A model generated the notes under the pieces. The model searched no databases, was not told the DNA's origin, and saw nothing but the letters and a program-made list of their open reading frames with translations. A stretch of 49,620 bases of DNA from Acidimicrobiales bacterium (lineage in GTDB: Bacteria > Actinomycetota > Acidimicrobiia > Acidimicrobiales > Aldehydirespiratoraceae): positions 1 through 49,620 of the forward strand of contig JAJCXY010000120.1 in the NCBI GenBank assembly GCA_029263215.1, in the 5' to 3' direction. This document shows positions 23,522-32,463 of this stretch, in pieces. Numbering within the stretch: position 1 is the first letter of the stretch; the number at the start of each line of letters is the position of its first letter. The position numbers were made by a program, and so were the translations under genes.

Positions 23522-26059
23522 CTACTTGCGGCGCCTGGCTCGTGCCGTGGCCGGTGCGGTGGTGGGGTCGTCGGGCCACTGATGTTTGGGGTAGCGGCCC
23601 CTGAGTTCGCGTCGTACCTCCGGGTAGCCGGTTTCCCAGAACGAGGCGAGGTCGGTGGTGACCTGCACGGGCCGGTGCGCCGGGGAGAGAAGGTGCATGA
23701 CCACCGGTATCGCACCTCCGACGGTGGGCGACTCGCTGAGCCCGAAGACCTCCTGGAGACGGACCGCGAGTACAGGACCCCCCTCGGGGCCGTAGTCGAT
23801 CGGGATCCTGGATCCCGACGGAACGTCGATGTGAGTCGGGGCGAGCCTTTCGAGCTCACGCCCTTGACGCCAGTCGAGAAGGCTGGCCAACGCTTCGCGT
23901 GGCTTGATCCTCTCGAGGTCGCTGCGGCGGCGTACCCCGGAGAGGGTGGGGCCGAGCCAGGCTTCGAGTCTTTCGAGAAGCGACTCGTCGTCGACAGCCG
24001 GCCAGTCGTCGACCGCGAGGGAATGGAGGAACGCCAGGCGGTCGCGGTAGCGATCATCGGGACGGTCCCAGGTGAGAAGCCCGAGACCCTCGCGACGCAC
24101 GCCGGCGAGCAGGCCTTCGACGATCGCTTCCTGGTTCGGCTCGGCCACGGGGCTCCGGCTCACGACGATGGAGCCGAGGGTCTCGCGGTTTTCGAACACG
24201 ACGTCGCGCTGGCGACGATCCCACCCACCGTGCACCGATGCTTCGATGCGTTGGCGGTGGTGCGTCTCGATATCGTCGAGCTCGAGAGGAGCGGCCGTGC
24301 GGACTCTTGCGTCGGCACCCGACCCCTCCGTCTCCGCCACCGCCAGCCATGTGGTGCGGGCCAATTCGTCGCTCAGGGGGAGCCCCACTCCGGCGCCCGA
24401 AGCGAGCAGGAAGCTCCCCGGCTCCTCGCGGCGGCGGGCCACCCGGTCGGGGAAGGCCAGCGAAGTGAGCACGCCGACGAGGTCGAGGTCGACCGGCGCG
24501 TACTCCGAGCCCGGAAGGGCCGACTCCCACCTGCGAGCCATCGAACGAGCCTGTCGCACAGCACCGCGATCACCGCGATCACCGGGGCGCTCACGAGCCA
24601 CCAACTCGACCCGTGTCCTGAGATCCACCGGACGGTCGCGCCCACTCAACAGGTCGCGGTCGGCGAGTGCTGCGGCCAGAGCACACGCAGTGGCGGTGGC
24701 GCCGGCCACGCCTCCGGACTCGAGCGAGGCCCCTCGAAGCATGAGATGCGACAGACGGGGTTCCGCCCCGAGCTGGTTCATGGCTCGGCCGTGGTCTGTG
24801 AGTCTGCCCTCAATGTCGAACGCGCCCAAGCTCGTGAGGGTGGCCAGAGCCGCGTCGTAGGCAACGGTGGGCGGTGGGTCGAGCCATGGCAGTTCGCTCG
24901 GCTCGGTCGCCCCCCATGCCACTATCTGCAGTGCGAGACCCGTCAGGTCGCTGGTGAGGATCTCGGGTGGTTCGTCGGCCGGCCGGTGGCCCTGCTCCGA
25001 CTCGCTCCATAGGCGAATGCACACACCGGGTGCCTGGCGCCCGGCCCGACCACGACGCTGGTCGGTGGCCGCACGGCTCGCGCCCACGGTTCGGAGCTGG
25101 CTCATCCCTCGCCCATGGTTGATCTCCGGGCGGCGTCGTCGGCCCGTATCGATCACCACCCGCACGCCATCGATTGTCACGCTGGTCTCGGCGATGGGTG
25201 TGGTCAGGATCACCTTGCGCCGGCCATCCGGGTCGGGTTGGAGGGCACGGTCCTGCTCGCCGGGAGTGAGCGATCCGTGAAGCGGGGTGATGGTGATCTC
25301 ATCGGCACGGGCGCCGAGCCGACGGGTGAGTTCTCGTTGGGCGCGGTTGATCGCCCCGGCCCCGGCGAGGAACACGAGAACGTCTCCGGGCGGCCCCGTC
25401 GAAGCGAGCACATCGAGCACCGCGTCGGGCACCTCCTGATCGACCGTGTTGCCCGGGGCGGGGGGACGGTAGGTGGTGTCGACCGGATGGACCGGCGCAT
25501 CGGCCCGCACGATCGCATCGGTGCGGAGTCGGGTGGCCAGCGAGTCTGCATCGAGGGTGGCCGACATCACCACTATGCGAAGGTCGTCTCGCAGGGCATC
25601 GGCGGTCTCGCGAGCGAAAGCCATGGCGGTGTCGGCGTGGATACTTCGTTCGTGGAACTCGTCGAACACGATCACACCCACACCCTCGAGGCCAGGGTCG
25701 CTCAACAGCATTCGGGTGAGGACACCCTCGGTGACCACTTCCACCCTGGTTGCCGCGCTCACGCGGGTGTCGAACCTCGTGCGCAGGCCGATCGATCGGC
25801 CGATCTCCTCACCCCGCTCGATGGCCATTCGGGCCGCAGCGGCCCTGGCCGCCACCCGCCTCGGCTCGAGCACGAGCACTCTCCCCTGCCCGAGCCAGGG
25901 CAGGCCGATCAAGGAAGGAGGGACTCGGGTTGTCTTGCCGGTGCCGGGAGGGGCTTGCAAGATGACCACTCGCTGGCGTTTCAGCGCCTCGTGAAGCTCG
26001 GGAAGTACCGCCTCGACCGGCAGATCGGACCCTCCCATGGCGTCGGGGGTGGCTGTCAC
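23522..26059 (-). CDS. hrpB: ATP-dependent RNA helicase HrpB
   Basis: An 845-residue DEAH-box helicase of the HrpB family. Motif I is APPGTGKTT (36-44), the Walker B/DEAH box is DEFHERS (133-139), and motif III is MSATLD. The C-terminal helicase half contains TTPIAETSVTIDGV and the RRGRAGRQAPGVCIRLW motif VI. The HrpB-specific C-terminal domain follows, including a late RHxL-like MHLLSPAHRPVQVTTDLASFW block. The cellular role of HrpB is poorly defined; it is usually dispensable. The GTG start at 26059 overlaps the stop of the upstream alpha/beta hydrolase by 4 bases (GTGA), so the two are coupled. Confidence 0.95.
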   Translation of the reverse strand: MTATPDAMGGSDLPVEAVLPELHEALKRQRVVILQAPPGTGKTTRVPPSLIGLPWLGQGRVLVLEPRRVAARAAAARMAIERGEEIGRSIGLRTRFDTRVSAATRVEVVTEGVLTRMLLSDPGLEGVGVIVFDEFHERSIHADTAMAFARETADALRDDLRIVVMSATLDADSLATRLRTDAIVRADAPVHPVDTTYRPPAPGNTVDQEVPDAVLDVLASTGPPGDVLVFLAGAGAINRAQRELTRRLGARADEITITPLHGSLTPGEQDRALQPDPDGRRKVILTTPIAETSVTIDGVRVVIDTGRRRRPEINHGRGMSQLRTVGASRAATDQRRGRAGRQAPGVCIRLWSESEQGHRPADEPPEILTSDLTGLALQIVAWGATEPSELPWLDPPPTVAYDAALATLTSLGAFDIEGRLTDHGRAMNQLGAEPRLSHLMLRGASLESGGVAGATATACALAAALADRDLLSGRDRPVDLRTRVELVARERPGDRGDRGAVRQARSMARRWESALPGSEYAPVDLDLVGVLTSLAFPDRVARRREEPGSFLLASGAGVGLPLSDELARTTWLAVAETEGSGADARVRTAAPLELDDIETHHRQRIEASVHGGWDRRQRDVVFENRETLGSIVVSRSPVAEPNQEAIVEGLLAGVRREGLGLLTWDRPDDRYRDRLAFLHSLAVDDWPAVDDESLLERLEAWLGPTLSGVRRRSDLERIKPREALASLLDWRQGRELERLAPTHIDVPSGSRIPIDYGPEGGPVLAVRLQEVFGLSESPTVGGAIPVVMHLLSPAHRPVQVTTDLASFWETGYPEVRRELRGRYPKHQWPDDPTTAPATARARRRK

Positions 26060-26763
26060 TCCGCTCCGACTTCAGTGGCGATCGACCGCACTGCCGCCGC
26101 GACCGACTCCGGGTGGCTCTTCATCACGAAGTGGCGACCTCCCTCGACGGTGGTGCGTCGGGCGTGGCGGAGCTTCTTCTCCAGATAGTCGTTGGCGCCG
26201 AGGAAGGCCTTGTCGCCATCGCCTATCACCAGTGCCACCGGCACGCCCACGTCTGAGAGCTGATCCATCACCAAGGAGTCGACGTGGAAGGCGATCGAGG
26301 CGGCCACCCGGCTGACGCTGTACCTGTCGCGGTTGGCTTCGACCCGCTCATTCCAGCTCTGCATGGCTGCGGGGTCGCGGAACCCGGGGCCGGCAGAGAC
26401 CAGCACCAGCCCGTCGACGCCGGTGGCGGCCTCGCGTCGGGTGAGGACATGGGCCAACCCGAGGTAGCCGCCGAGACTATGGCCGACCAGCACAATCGGT
26501 CGGTCGGCATGGTGGGTCCTCAGCGCGTCGATGACCTCGTCGAGGTCGGCGAGAACGGCATCGCGCTCGTAGGCGGAAGGGTCGTCCGGTGCAGGTGACT
26601 CACCATGGCCGGGTAGGTCGACGGCCACGCAATGCAGGTCGGGGTCGACCATCTCGATCGCGCCGTCCCAGACATGGGAGTCGGAGTCGACGCCATGGAC
26701 CCACAGCACCGAGAGGGTCGAGGTCTTGGGTCCGGTCTGGGTGGTGTGAAGGGTGGTGGGCAC
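26056..26763 (-). CDS. Alpha/beta hydrolase
   Basis: A compact 235-residue alpha/beta-fold hydrolase. It shows LWVHGVDSDSHVW at the oxyanion-hole strand, AVDLPGHGES, the nucleophile elbow GHSLGG near residue 96, an acid candidate in GDGDKAFLG and the catalytic His in EGGRHFVMKSHP. No signal peptide is visible. The substrate is unknown. It sits between the crotonase-family gene (16 bases upstream) and hrpB (4-base overlap) in one minus-strand operon. It may act on a product of the crotonase-type protein such as a thioester or lactone, but gene order is the only support. Confidence 0.9.
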   Translation of the reverse strand: MPTTLHTTQTGPKTSTLSVLWVHGVDSDSHVWDGAIEMVDPDLHCVAVDLPGHGESPAPDDPSAYERDAVLADLDEVIDALRTHHADRPIVLVGHSLGGYLGLAHVLTRREAATGVDGLVLVSAGPGFRDPAAMQSWNERVEANRDRYSVSRVAASIAFHVDSLVMDQLSDVGVPVALVIGDGDKAFLGANDYLEKKLRHARRTTVEGGRHFVMKSHPESVAAAVRSIATEVGAE

Positions 26764-26778
26764 GCGAACTCCTGGAGG

Positions 26779-27573
26779 TCAGTGGCCGTGGAAGTGGGGG
26801 CGACGCTTTTTCATGAAGGCGGAAACGCCTTCGGCGAAATCGTTGCTGCGGTAGCAGGCATCCACCGCTTCGGCCGCGTCGGCCCGGCCGGTCGTGGTGA
26901 TGCTGTCGATGGTTTGCTTGGCTGCCCTTATCGATAGGGGGGAGAGACGAGCGATTCGGCGGGCGAGCCGGTTGGTCTGCTCATCGAGTTGGTCGGAGTC
27001 GTGGAGCTCCTGAACGAGACCGACCCGCAGTGCCTCGGCCGCGTCGATGACCCGGGCGGTGTAGAGCAGTTGCTTGGCCACCGCCGACCCCACGAGAGTC
27101 ACCAGGTGTTGGGTCGCCTCCTGCGGGTAGGCGAGGCCGAGACTCGCCGGCGGCACCGAGAAGCTGGCGTCGCGGGCCGCGACCCTGAGGTCGGCGTGGA
27201 GTGCCATGGCAACGCCTCCTCCTCGGCACGGACCGTGGATCGAGGCGATCACCGGAACTTCGATCCCGGCGATGGCCTCCCACGCCCGATGCTCGACCTT
27301 GTCGTACTCATGGCCCCGGACGCCCATTCGCCGTTCGGCAAACTCGGTGATGTCGCTACCGGCGCTGAACGCCTCGCCTCCGGCGCCGCGGAGGATCACG
27401 CAGCGCAGGTCCGGTTGGGCGGTGAGGGTGGCCACCGCGTCGGGTATGGAGCCGTACATGGCTGCGTTCATAGCGTTGCGGCGCCCTGGGTTGTCGATGA
27501 TCACGGTGCCGACCGAGCCGTGGACCACGCCACTGGACTCGATGGTCTGCAGGGTTGTGTCGATTCTTGCCAC
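26779..27573 (-). CDS. Crotonase superfamily (enoyl-CoA hydratase/isomerase-like) protein
   Basis: A 264-residue crotonase-fold protein that binds an acyl-CoA. Recognisable blocks are RRNAMNAAMY, the oxyanion-hole segments AFSAGSDITEFA (about 69-80) and HGPCRGGGVAMALHADLRVA, and the trimer-forming C-terminal helices ending NDFAEGVSAFMKKR. Both glutamates used by classical enoyl-CoA hydratase are missing: GGGxE reads GGGVA and PExxLG reads PPASLG. The chemistry may thus be isomerase-, hydrolase- or dehalogenase-like, and calling it a hydratase would be unsafe. GTG 27573 is the first start that avoids the divergent YihY gene and its upstream region; there is no good Shine-Dalgarno sequence. Confidence 0.85.
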   Translation of the reverse strand: MARIDTTLQTIESSGVVHGSVGTVIIDNPGRRNAMNAAMYGSIPDAVATLTAQPDLRCVILRGAGGEAFSAGSDITEFAERRMGVRGHEYDKVEHRAWEAIAGIEVPVIASIHGPCRGGGVAMALHADLRVAARDASFSVPPASLGLAYPQEATQHLVTLVGSAVAKQLLYTARVIDAAEALRVGLVQELHDSDQLDEQTNRLARRIARLSPLSIRAAKQTIDSITTTGRADAAEAVDACYRSNDFAEGVSAFMKKRRPHFHGH

Positions 27574-27652
27574 GGGGGGCAGTCTGCCGGATGACGCCCC
27601 GGTGTGTGCGCCTGGCACGTCGAGTCGTGGTTCGGCCGTTACCGTCTCCTGG

Positions 27653-28501
27653 GTGAATTCCGCCATACGCCTGCGGGCACTTCGTGGTGGGGCCGTGATC
27701 GTGGCCCGCAACATCACGGCGCATCACACGATGCTGGTCGCGGGGGGCGTGGCGTTCTCCTGCGTATTCGGACTCATCCCGGCCCTGATAGCGGTCGTCG
27801 CCGTCTATGGGCTCGTCGCCGAGCCATCCGACGTCGAGTCGAACCTCAGACCTCTGGTGGAGGCCCTACCCACCGATGTCGGCGACCTGCTGATCGATCA
27901 GTTCGAAAACGTGACCGCCGTGTCAGGTGCAAAGATGACTGTCGGTCTGGCGATCGGACTCTTCGGCATGGCCTGGGCGGTGTCGAGTGCACTCAACTCC
28001 ATGGTGATGGCGGTGCGAATCGCCCACGAGATGCCGAGCCCTCACAACTGGGTCCAAGGTCGGGTCTTCGCTCTCAAGCTCAGCATGGTGGCGGTTGTGG
28101 CCACCGCCGCGATGATCTGGTTGGTGGTGGTTCTTCCGCCGGTACTCGATCAGGCCAATATCGGAGGCTTGTTCCGATGGGCCCTGTCGATCGGTCGATG
28201 GCCCCTTGTGGCCGTTATCTCGATCACTGCTCTTGCCCTGTTCTACCGAGTGGTGGTGGGCGCTCGAAGTGGTCGCTACCACGCCATCAGCGTGGGTTCG
28301 GTCACCGGCACCGGCATCTGGGTGCTGAGTACCTACGGGCTGAGTGTGGTGTATTCCTACATCGGCCGGGTCGAGTCGACCCTCGGCTCATTGGGCGCGG
28401 TTGCCGCGCTCATGGCCTGGCTCTATCTCTCGGCTCTCGCTGCTCTCATCGGAGCGGAAGTCGATGGCGCCCTTTACCGAAACGGCACCGAACCGGGCTG
28501 A
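27653..28501 (+). CDS. YihY/BrkB (UPF0761) family membrane protein
   Basis: A 282-residue integral membrane protein with about six helices. The opening ITAHHTMLVAGGVAFSCVFGLIPALIAVVAVYG matches the start of YihY/virulence-factor BrkB family members (key block ASxxxFxxIPxL). The last third has YRVVVGARSGRYHAISVGSV and the conserved YSxxGxxxGxLGAVxxLMxWLYLSA pattern, seen as TLGSLGAVAALMAWLYLSALAAL. The family was once thought to contain RNase BN, which is no longer accepted; the function is unknown. GTG 27653 starts just before the first helix. It is divergent from the crotonase-family gene and convergent with the large GGDEF-EAL gene. Confidence 0.87.
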   Translation: MNSAIRLRALRGGAVIVARNITAHHTMLVAGGVAFSCVFGLIPALIAVVAVYGLVAEPSDVESNLRPLVEALPTDVGDLLIDQFENVTAVSGAKMTVGLAIGLFGMAWAVSSALNSMVMAVRIAHEMPSPHNWVQGRVFALKLSMVAVVATAAMIWLVVVLPPVLDQANIGGLFRWALSIGRWPLVAVISITALALFYRVVVGARSGRYHAISVGSVTGTGIWVLSTYGLSVVYSYIGRVESTLGSLGAVAALMAWLYLSALAALIGAEVDGALYRNGTEPG

Positions 28502-28524
28502 CGGCCCGACCGATGCTGCGAGGA

Positions 28525-31500
28525 TCAGTGGGCGTGGCCGGTGAGGGCTTGGCCGTTGGCTTCGGCTTCGAGCAGGCCCGAGATCGCCTCGGCGGGGCAG
28601 GGTCGGCGGAAGTAGTAGCCCTGTCCGAAGTGGCAGCCGTGACGGAGGAGCCGCGTGTGCTGTTCGGGCACTTCGATTCCTTCTGCAACCGCCTGAGCGC
28701 CCATCGAGTCGGCGATGGTGAGCACCGTCGCGACGATCGTCGAGCGCTCCTGGTGTTCGAGCTTCGCCACGAACGACTGGTCGATCTTGAGGATGTCGGC
28801 GGAGAACTCTTCGGCGTACTTCAGGGTGGCGTACCCCGTTCCGAAGTCGTCGATCGCAACTCGGATACCGGCGTCGCGCAACTCGTCGATCCTTCGCACC
28901 ACGAGATCGAAGTCGTTGATCAGGGCAGACTCGGTGAGCTCGAGTACCAGGGCAGACCGCTTGAGACCGACCTGGTCGACGGTCTCGAGAACCTCGTCGA
29001 CCACGCCATCGAGCTGGAGTTGCACCGGAGAGATGTTGACACTGGCGTAGATGTCGTGGCCCATCGACCTCCACGACGCGACCTGGGCGACAGCGCGTCG
29101 CAATACCGAGCGGCCGAGAGGAACGATCAGCCCGTTGCTTTCGGCCAGCGGTATGAAAGAGGCGGGACTGACCATTCCCCGGACAGGATGTGACCAGCGG
29201 ACCAGGGCTTCGACGCCGAGGGTCCGGCCGCTGGTGAGATCGACGATCGGCTGGTAGTGGACGAACAACTCGTCGTTGTCGATCGCAGCCCCCAGAGCGT
29301 TGGCGATCTCGAACCGTTCCACCGTTGAGTCGGCCATCCCGACTTCGAACCGCCGCCACCGACCCTTCCCGTTGTCCTTTGCCTCATACATGGCGACATC
29401 GGCGGCGCGGAGGAGATCCTCTGGCGTCTGGGACCCGTCGTAGTCGGTGGCGATACCCACACTGACACTCACCCTGATCTCCTGGTCCATCAGCATCACC
29501 GGTCGGGAGAGTTCCTCCACGACCCTGTCGGCCACCAGGGTGACATCGCTGTCGCCGTAGATGTCGGTGAGAAGGACCGCGAACTCGTCGCCTCCGAAAC
29601 GTGCCGCGCGGTCGTGAAGACGCAGGCGGCCGCGGAGCCGGCTGGAGATCTCGACCAGGACCTGATCGCCGGCGGCATGGCCGAGCGAATCGTTGATGTT
29701 CTTGAAATCGTCGACATCGATGAACAGGGCAGCCACCATCGACCCGGGCCGGCGCTGATCGCCCAGGGCGGCGGCGAGTTGGTTGGTGAACTGCACGCGG
29801 CTTCCCAGACCGGTGAGGTCGTCGGTGAGGACCTGATGGCGGAGGTCTTCTTCCAGGCGCTTGCGGTCGGTGATGTCGCGTATGTTGAGCACGAGTCCGT
29901 TCACCGACGGGTCGCCTCTGAGGTCGCTGATCGTAACTTCGGCATTCCTGGAGCTTCCATCGGCTCGCTCCATGGTGAGTTCGACGGTGCGGCTGCCGAC
30001 CTTGTTGTTGTCGATTTCGCGCCGCACGAGGGCGATCTGCTCGGGCTCATCCTTGGAGAGAAGCTCCACGATGTTGCGACCCTGCAGCGACTTGGGGGCG
30101 TGGCCGAGGAAGCTCTCGACAGCAGGACTCACGTAGGTGAACAGGCCGACTTCATCGAGGACGGCAATCACGTCGGAGCTGTTTTGAACCAGACCACGGA
30201 ACCACTGCTCGCTGCGCAGAAGTCCCAGCTTGGCCGCTCTTTCATCGGTGACGTCACGTGCGGTGACCACGGTGCCGGCAACCTCGGGATCATCGGCGAA
30301 GTCTCTGGAGGTCACGTCGAACCATCGGTAACTACCGTCGGCACCGAGGATTCTGGCCTCGTTGGCGATGGGCAGCTCGGTCGACCGGGTAGGGGTTTGG
30401 AGGTCGCGCCTCATGCGCGCTCGGTCGTGTTCGTGGACGAGGGTGAGGAAGTCGGTGCCGAGAAGGGAGCGTGACGTGGTGCCGAGAACCCGCTTGCTGT
30501 TGGGCGACACGAACGTCACCACGCTGCCTTCGAGGACGGTCACCACATCGGCCGACTGTTCGATCAGGGCGCTCAGGCGCTGTTCACTTCGCTGCTGGAA
30601 GGTGACCTCACGCAGTTCGATCGAGCGCAGAGACATGGTGATCTGGGAGGCGAGGGTCTGGAGGGCCAGCTGGTTGGCGTGCTGGAGTTGGGTGTCGGGA
30701 ACGACGAAGATGAGGCCTCGATCGCCCTGGGTACCGAGTTTGAGTTGGGTGACGAGGGCGGGGTCGTTGATCGGCCCGATCGAAGCGGTGAGGTGCTCGA
30801 GGTCGTCTGCCTCGTCCCAGCGGCCCTTTGTGCTGGCGTAGGAGGCGGACTCGCGGGCTTTCGCGAGCGAGATGCAGCTGCCACTGGACACGCGGAGCAC
30901 GACCCCCGAACGGATCGCATTGCCGCTCACCGCGGGCAGCGCCGTTCTCAGCACTTCGGCCACGTCTTCGATGGTGTCGGCCGCTATCAGGTTCTCGCCC
31001 GCGTCGCGTAGGGCGACATCGAACTCCGCAATGCGGTCCCGCGATCGCAGCAGGCCCACCACGCGGATCAGCACCAACACCGTGAGGACGACGACAAAGG
31101 CAATGGTGAGGGTGGCGTCCTCGCCGCCGCGCAGCTGCTGCAGACCAATGAGCCCGGGGATGGTGGCCATGGCGAGCACCATGGTGGCGAGGCGACTCGT
31201 GGTGAGCCTCGGGTCGGTCGCCGGTGGCCGTTCGGCCAGGCGATGCAGGTCGTCGGAGCGACAAGCGCTGGCGAAGGTGACGAAGCCGAAGGCCGCAACC
31301 GGGGGCAGCAGGGATCCTCCGGGTCCGCCGATCGTGTCGATGATCGCGACGGCGTCGGTAAAGGTGATGGCGGTGAGCGAGGCCGCGAAGCTCCAGTACG
31401 AGCGTGGTCGGACACCCGGGCCGGTGGCGAGTCGGAGCACCACTGCTGCGATTACGACCTCGGTGAGTGCATAGACGCCACTGAGGCTTCGGTGAGCGAC

Positions 31501-31959
31501 GCTGAAGGAATCATCACGGAAGTACTCATCGAGGACACCGATCCAGAACGGGCCGGCTACCGCCACCGCGAGGATCAAGACATCGAGAGCATCTCCTTGA
31601 CCACCGAAGGCTCGGCGCGAGCGGGCCAGCGAAATGGCACCGGAGATGGTGAGAACATATCCGGCGATGGCAAGCGCGTCGGCGGGACTCGGGAAGGGGA
31701 AGTCGACCCCTACGAAGGATCCGTGCACTCCTCGCACCAGCATGGCCACGAAGAGGGCGAGTCCGCCGCCGAACATTTTCACAATTCCGGGAGGAGTGTC
31801 CTCGCGCCTGTTTAGAGCGTGGCCGGACACCACGAGCGAGACCAGAACGACACCCATGGCGGCGGGAAGGCCGATCGAAGTTGGCATCAAAAAGAGCGCG
31901 ATCGGGACGGCAATCATCCACAACCCGAGCCGCGAGAGTCGGCGCATCACTGGTACCAT
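28525..31959 (-). CDS. Membrane PAS-GGDEF-EAL cyclic di-GMP turnover protein
   Basis: A 1144-residue sensor protein. The N-terminal 310 residues form about eight or nine membrane helices with no named sensor domain that I recognise. A GAF-like segment (about 330-470), PAS domain 1 (about 475-580, SADVVTVLEGSVVTFVSPNS) and PAS domain 2 (about 590-710) follow. The GGDEF domain has an intact GGDEF site near residue 790. The EAL domain has EALVRW near 917 and DDFGTG later. Both active sites look complete, so it could both make and degrade cyclic di-GMP. It is transcribed divergently from the SpeD-like/LuxI-like operon across a gap with three inverted repeats, suggesting shared control. Confidence 0.93.
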   Translation of the reverse strand: MVPVMRRLSRLGLWMIAVPIALFLMPTSIGLPAAMGVVLVSLVVSGHALNRREDTPPGIVKMFGGGLALFVAMLVRGVHGSFVGVDFPFPSPADALAIAGYVLTISGAISLARSRRAFGGQGDALDVLILAVAVAGPFWIGVLDEYFRDDSFSVAHRSLSGVYALTEVVIAAVVLRLATGPGVRPRSYWSFAASLTAITFTDAVAIIDTIGGPGGSLLPPVAAFGFVTFASACRSDDLHRLAERPPATDPRLTTSRLATMVLAMATIPGLIGLQQLRGGEDATLTIAFVVVLTVLVLIRVVGLLRSRDRIAEFDVALRDAGENLIAADTIEDVAEVLRTALPAVSGNAIRSGVVLRVSSGSCISLAKARESASYASTKGRWDEADDLEHLTASIGPINDPALVTQLKLGTQGDRGLIFVVPDTQLQHANQLALQTLASQITMSLRSIELREVTFQQRSEQRLSALIEQSADVVTVLEGSVVTFVSPNSKRVLGTTSRSLLGTDFLTLVHEHDRARMRRDLQTPTRSTELPIANEARILGADGSYRWFDVTSRDFADDPEVAGTVVTARDVTDERAAKLGLLRSEQWFRGLVQNSSDVIAVLDEVGLFTYVSPAVESFLGHAPKSLQGRNIVELLSKDEPEQIALVRREIDNNKVGSRTVELTMERADGSSRNAEVTISDLRGDPSVNGLVLNIRDITDRKRLEEDLRHQVLTDDLTGLGSRVQFTNQLAAALGDQRRPGSMVAALFIDVDDFKNINDSLGHAAGDQVLVEISSRLRGRLRLHDRAARFGGDEFAVLLTDIYGDSDVTLVADRVVEELSRPVMLMDQEIRVSVSVGIATDYDGSQTPEDLLRAADVAMYEAKDNGKGRWRRFEVGMADSTVERFEIANALGAAIDNDELFVHYQPIVDLTSGRTLGVEALVRWSHPVRGMVSPASFIPLAESNGLIVPLGRSVLRRAVAQVASWRSMGHDIYASVNISPVQLQLDGVVDEVLETVDQVGLKRSALVLELTESALINDFDLVVRRIDELRDAGIRVAIDDFGTGYATLKYAEEFSADILKIDQSFVAKLEHQERSTIVATVLTIADSMGAQAVAEGIEVPEQHTRLLRHGCHFGQGYYFRRPCPAEAISGLLEAEANGQALTGHAH

Positions 31960-31978
31960 TCGGCCGACTCGTGGTCGA

Positions 31979-32046
31979 GATAAGGGTTATCACGGGCCAG
32001 AAAGCTATTTCTGGCGGCAACTTCCTGTGAATAAGTTTTCCACAGG
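31979..32046. promoter_or_regulatory. Three consecutive inverted repeats, the last made of two DnaA boxes
   Basis: Dyad 1 is GATAA-GGG-TTATC (31979-31991). Dyad 2 has perfect 8-bp arms GCCAGAAA and TTTCTGGC around GCTA (31996-32015). Dyad 3 is CCTGTG-N11-CACAGG (32024-32046). Inside dyad 3 are TTATTCACA on the minus strand (32034-32026) and TTTTCCACA on the plus strand (32036-32044), both matching the DnaA-box consensus TTWTNCACA, arranged back to back with one base between. The array lies in the divergent promoter region of the GGDEF-EAL gene and the SpeD-like operon, just upstream of a candidate -35 box. Confidence 0.6.
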
Positions 32047-32049
32047 GAC

Positions 32050-32080
32050 TTGTGGCCCGGGACCCCGATTGATCTAGAAT
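32050..32080 (+). promoter_or_regulatory. Candidate promoter of the SpeD-like/LuxI-like operon
   Basis: TAGAAT (32075-32080) matches the -10 consensus at five of six positions. TTGTGG (32050-32055) is a weak -35 at a long spacing of 19 bases. The predicted start near 32087 leaves about 25 bases before GTG 32112, which contains the Shine-Dalgarno GGAGG. The weak -35 directly next to the DnaA-box dyad would fit an activator-dependent promoter. Confidence 0.4.
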
Positions 32081-32111
32081 CTTGAGTCCGAGCTTCTCAA
32101 TGGAGGACCCT

Positions 32112-32462
32112 GTGCGAGATCTTGCCCCCCAGATCCATCGTCAACGGCTTGTCATCGAAGGCTACCCATCGGCTCCTATCACGGCTTCCGACATCAGCGA
32201 CTATCTGTCGAAGATGTCGGAGGTCCTCGGTATGAGCGTGCTCCAGGATCCGGTCACGAATCACAGCTCACGCTACGGCTGGGCCGGCTGGATCCACTGG
32301 GAGACCAGCGGAGCCCATTTCTACGCCTGGGAGCGCCCCGTCCTGTTCTTCAGTGTGGATATCTACACCTGCAAGGAGTTCTCACCGGAGGCTGCCGTGG
32401 AGTACACATCGGAGTTTTTCGGTATCACCGACGCGGGAGCGATCGAGTACAGCGAGTTCTGA
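32112..32462 (+). CDS. S-adenosylmethionine decarboxylase-like (SpeD-fold) protein
   Basis: A 116-residue protein resembling bacterial class 1 SpeD, a pyruvoyl enzyme that self-cleaves at a Glu-Ser bond. Similar features are the N-terminal strand RLVIEGYPS, the GWAG turn before the processing region, and C-terminal FFSVDIYTCKEFSPEAAVEYTSEFFG with the conserved D-x-Y/F-T-C (Cys87). The processing motif ESHxxxH is altered: residues 64-69 read ETSGAH, followed by WER. Ser66 is the likeliest pyruvoyl precursor, with activity on S-adenosylmethionine uncertain; SpeD homologues with other substrates such as arginine or ornithine are known. GTG 32112 has GGAGG 5 bases upstream, which decides the start. 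It is followed one base later by the LuxI-like gene. Confidence 0.7.
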   Translation: MRDLAPQIHRQRLVIEGYPSAPITASDISDYLSKMSEVLGMSVLQDPVTNHSSRYGWAGWIHWETSGAHFYAWERPVLFFSVDIYTCKEFSPEAAVEYTSEFFGITDAGAIEYSEF

Positions 32463-32463
32463 A

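Noticed and set aside
31996-32046. DnaA boxes taken as a replication origin
   Set aside because: No dnaA, dnaN, parA or gyrase genes are near, only two boxes are present, and no long AT-rich unwinding region is seen.
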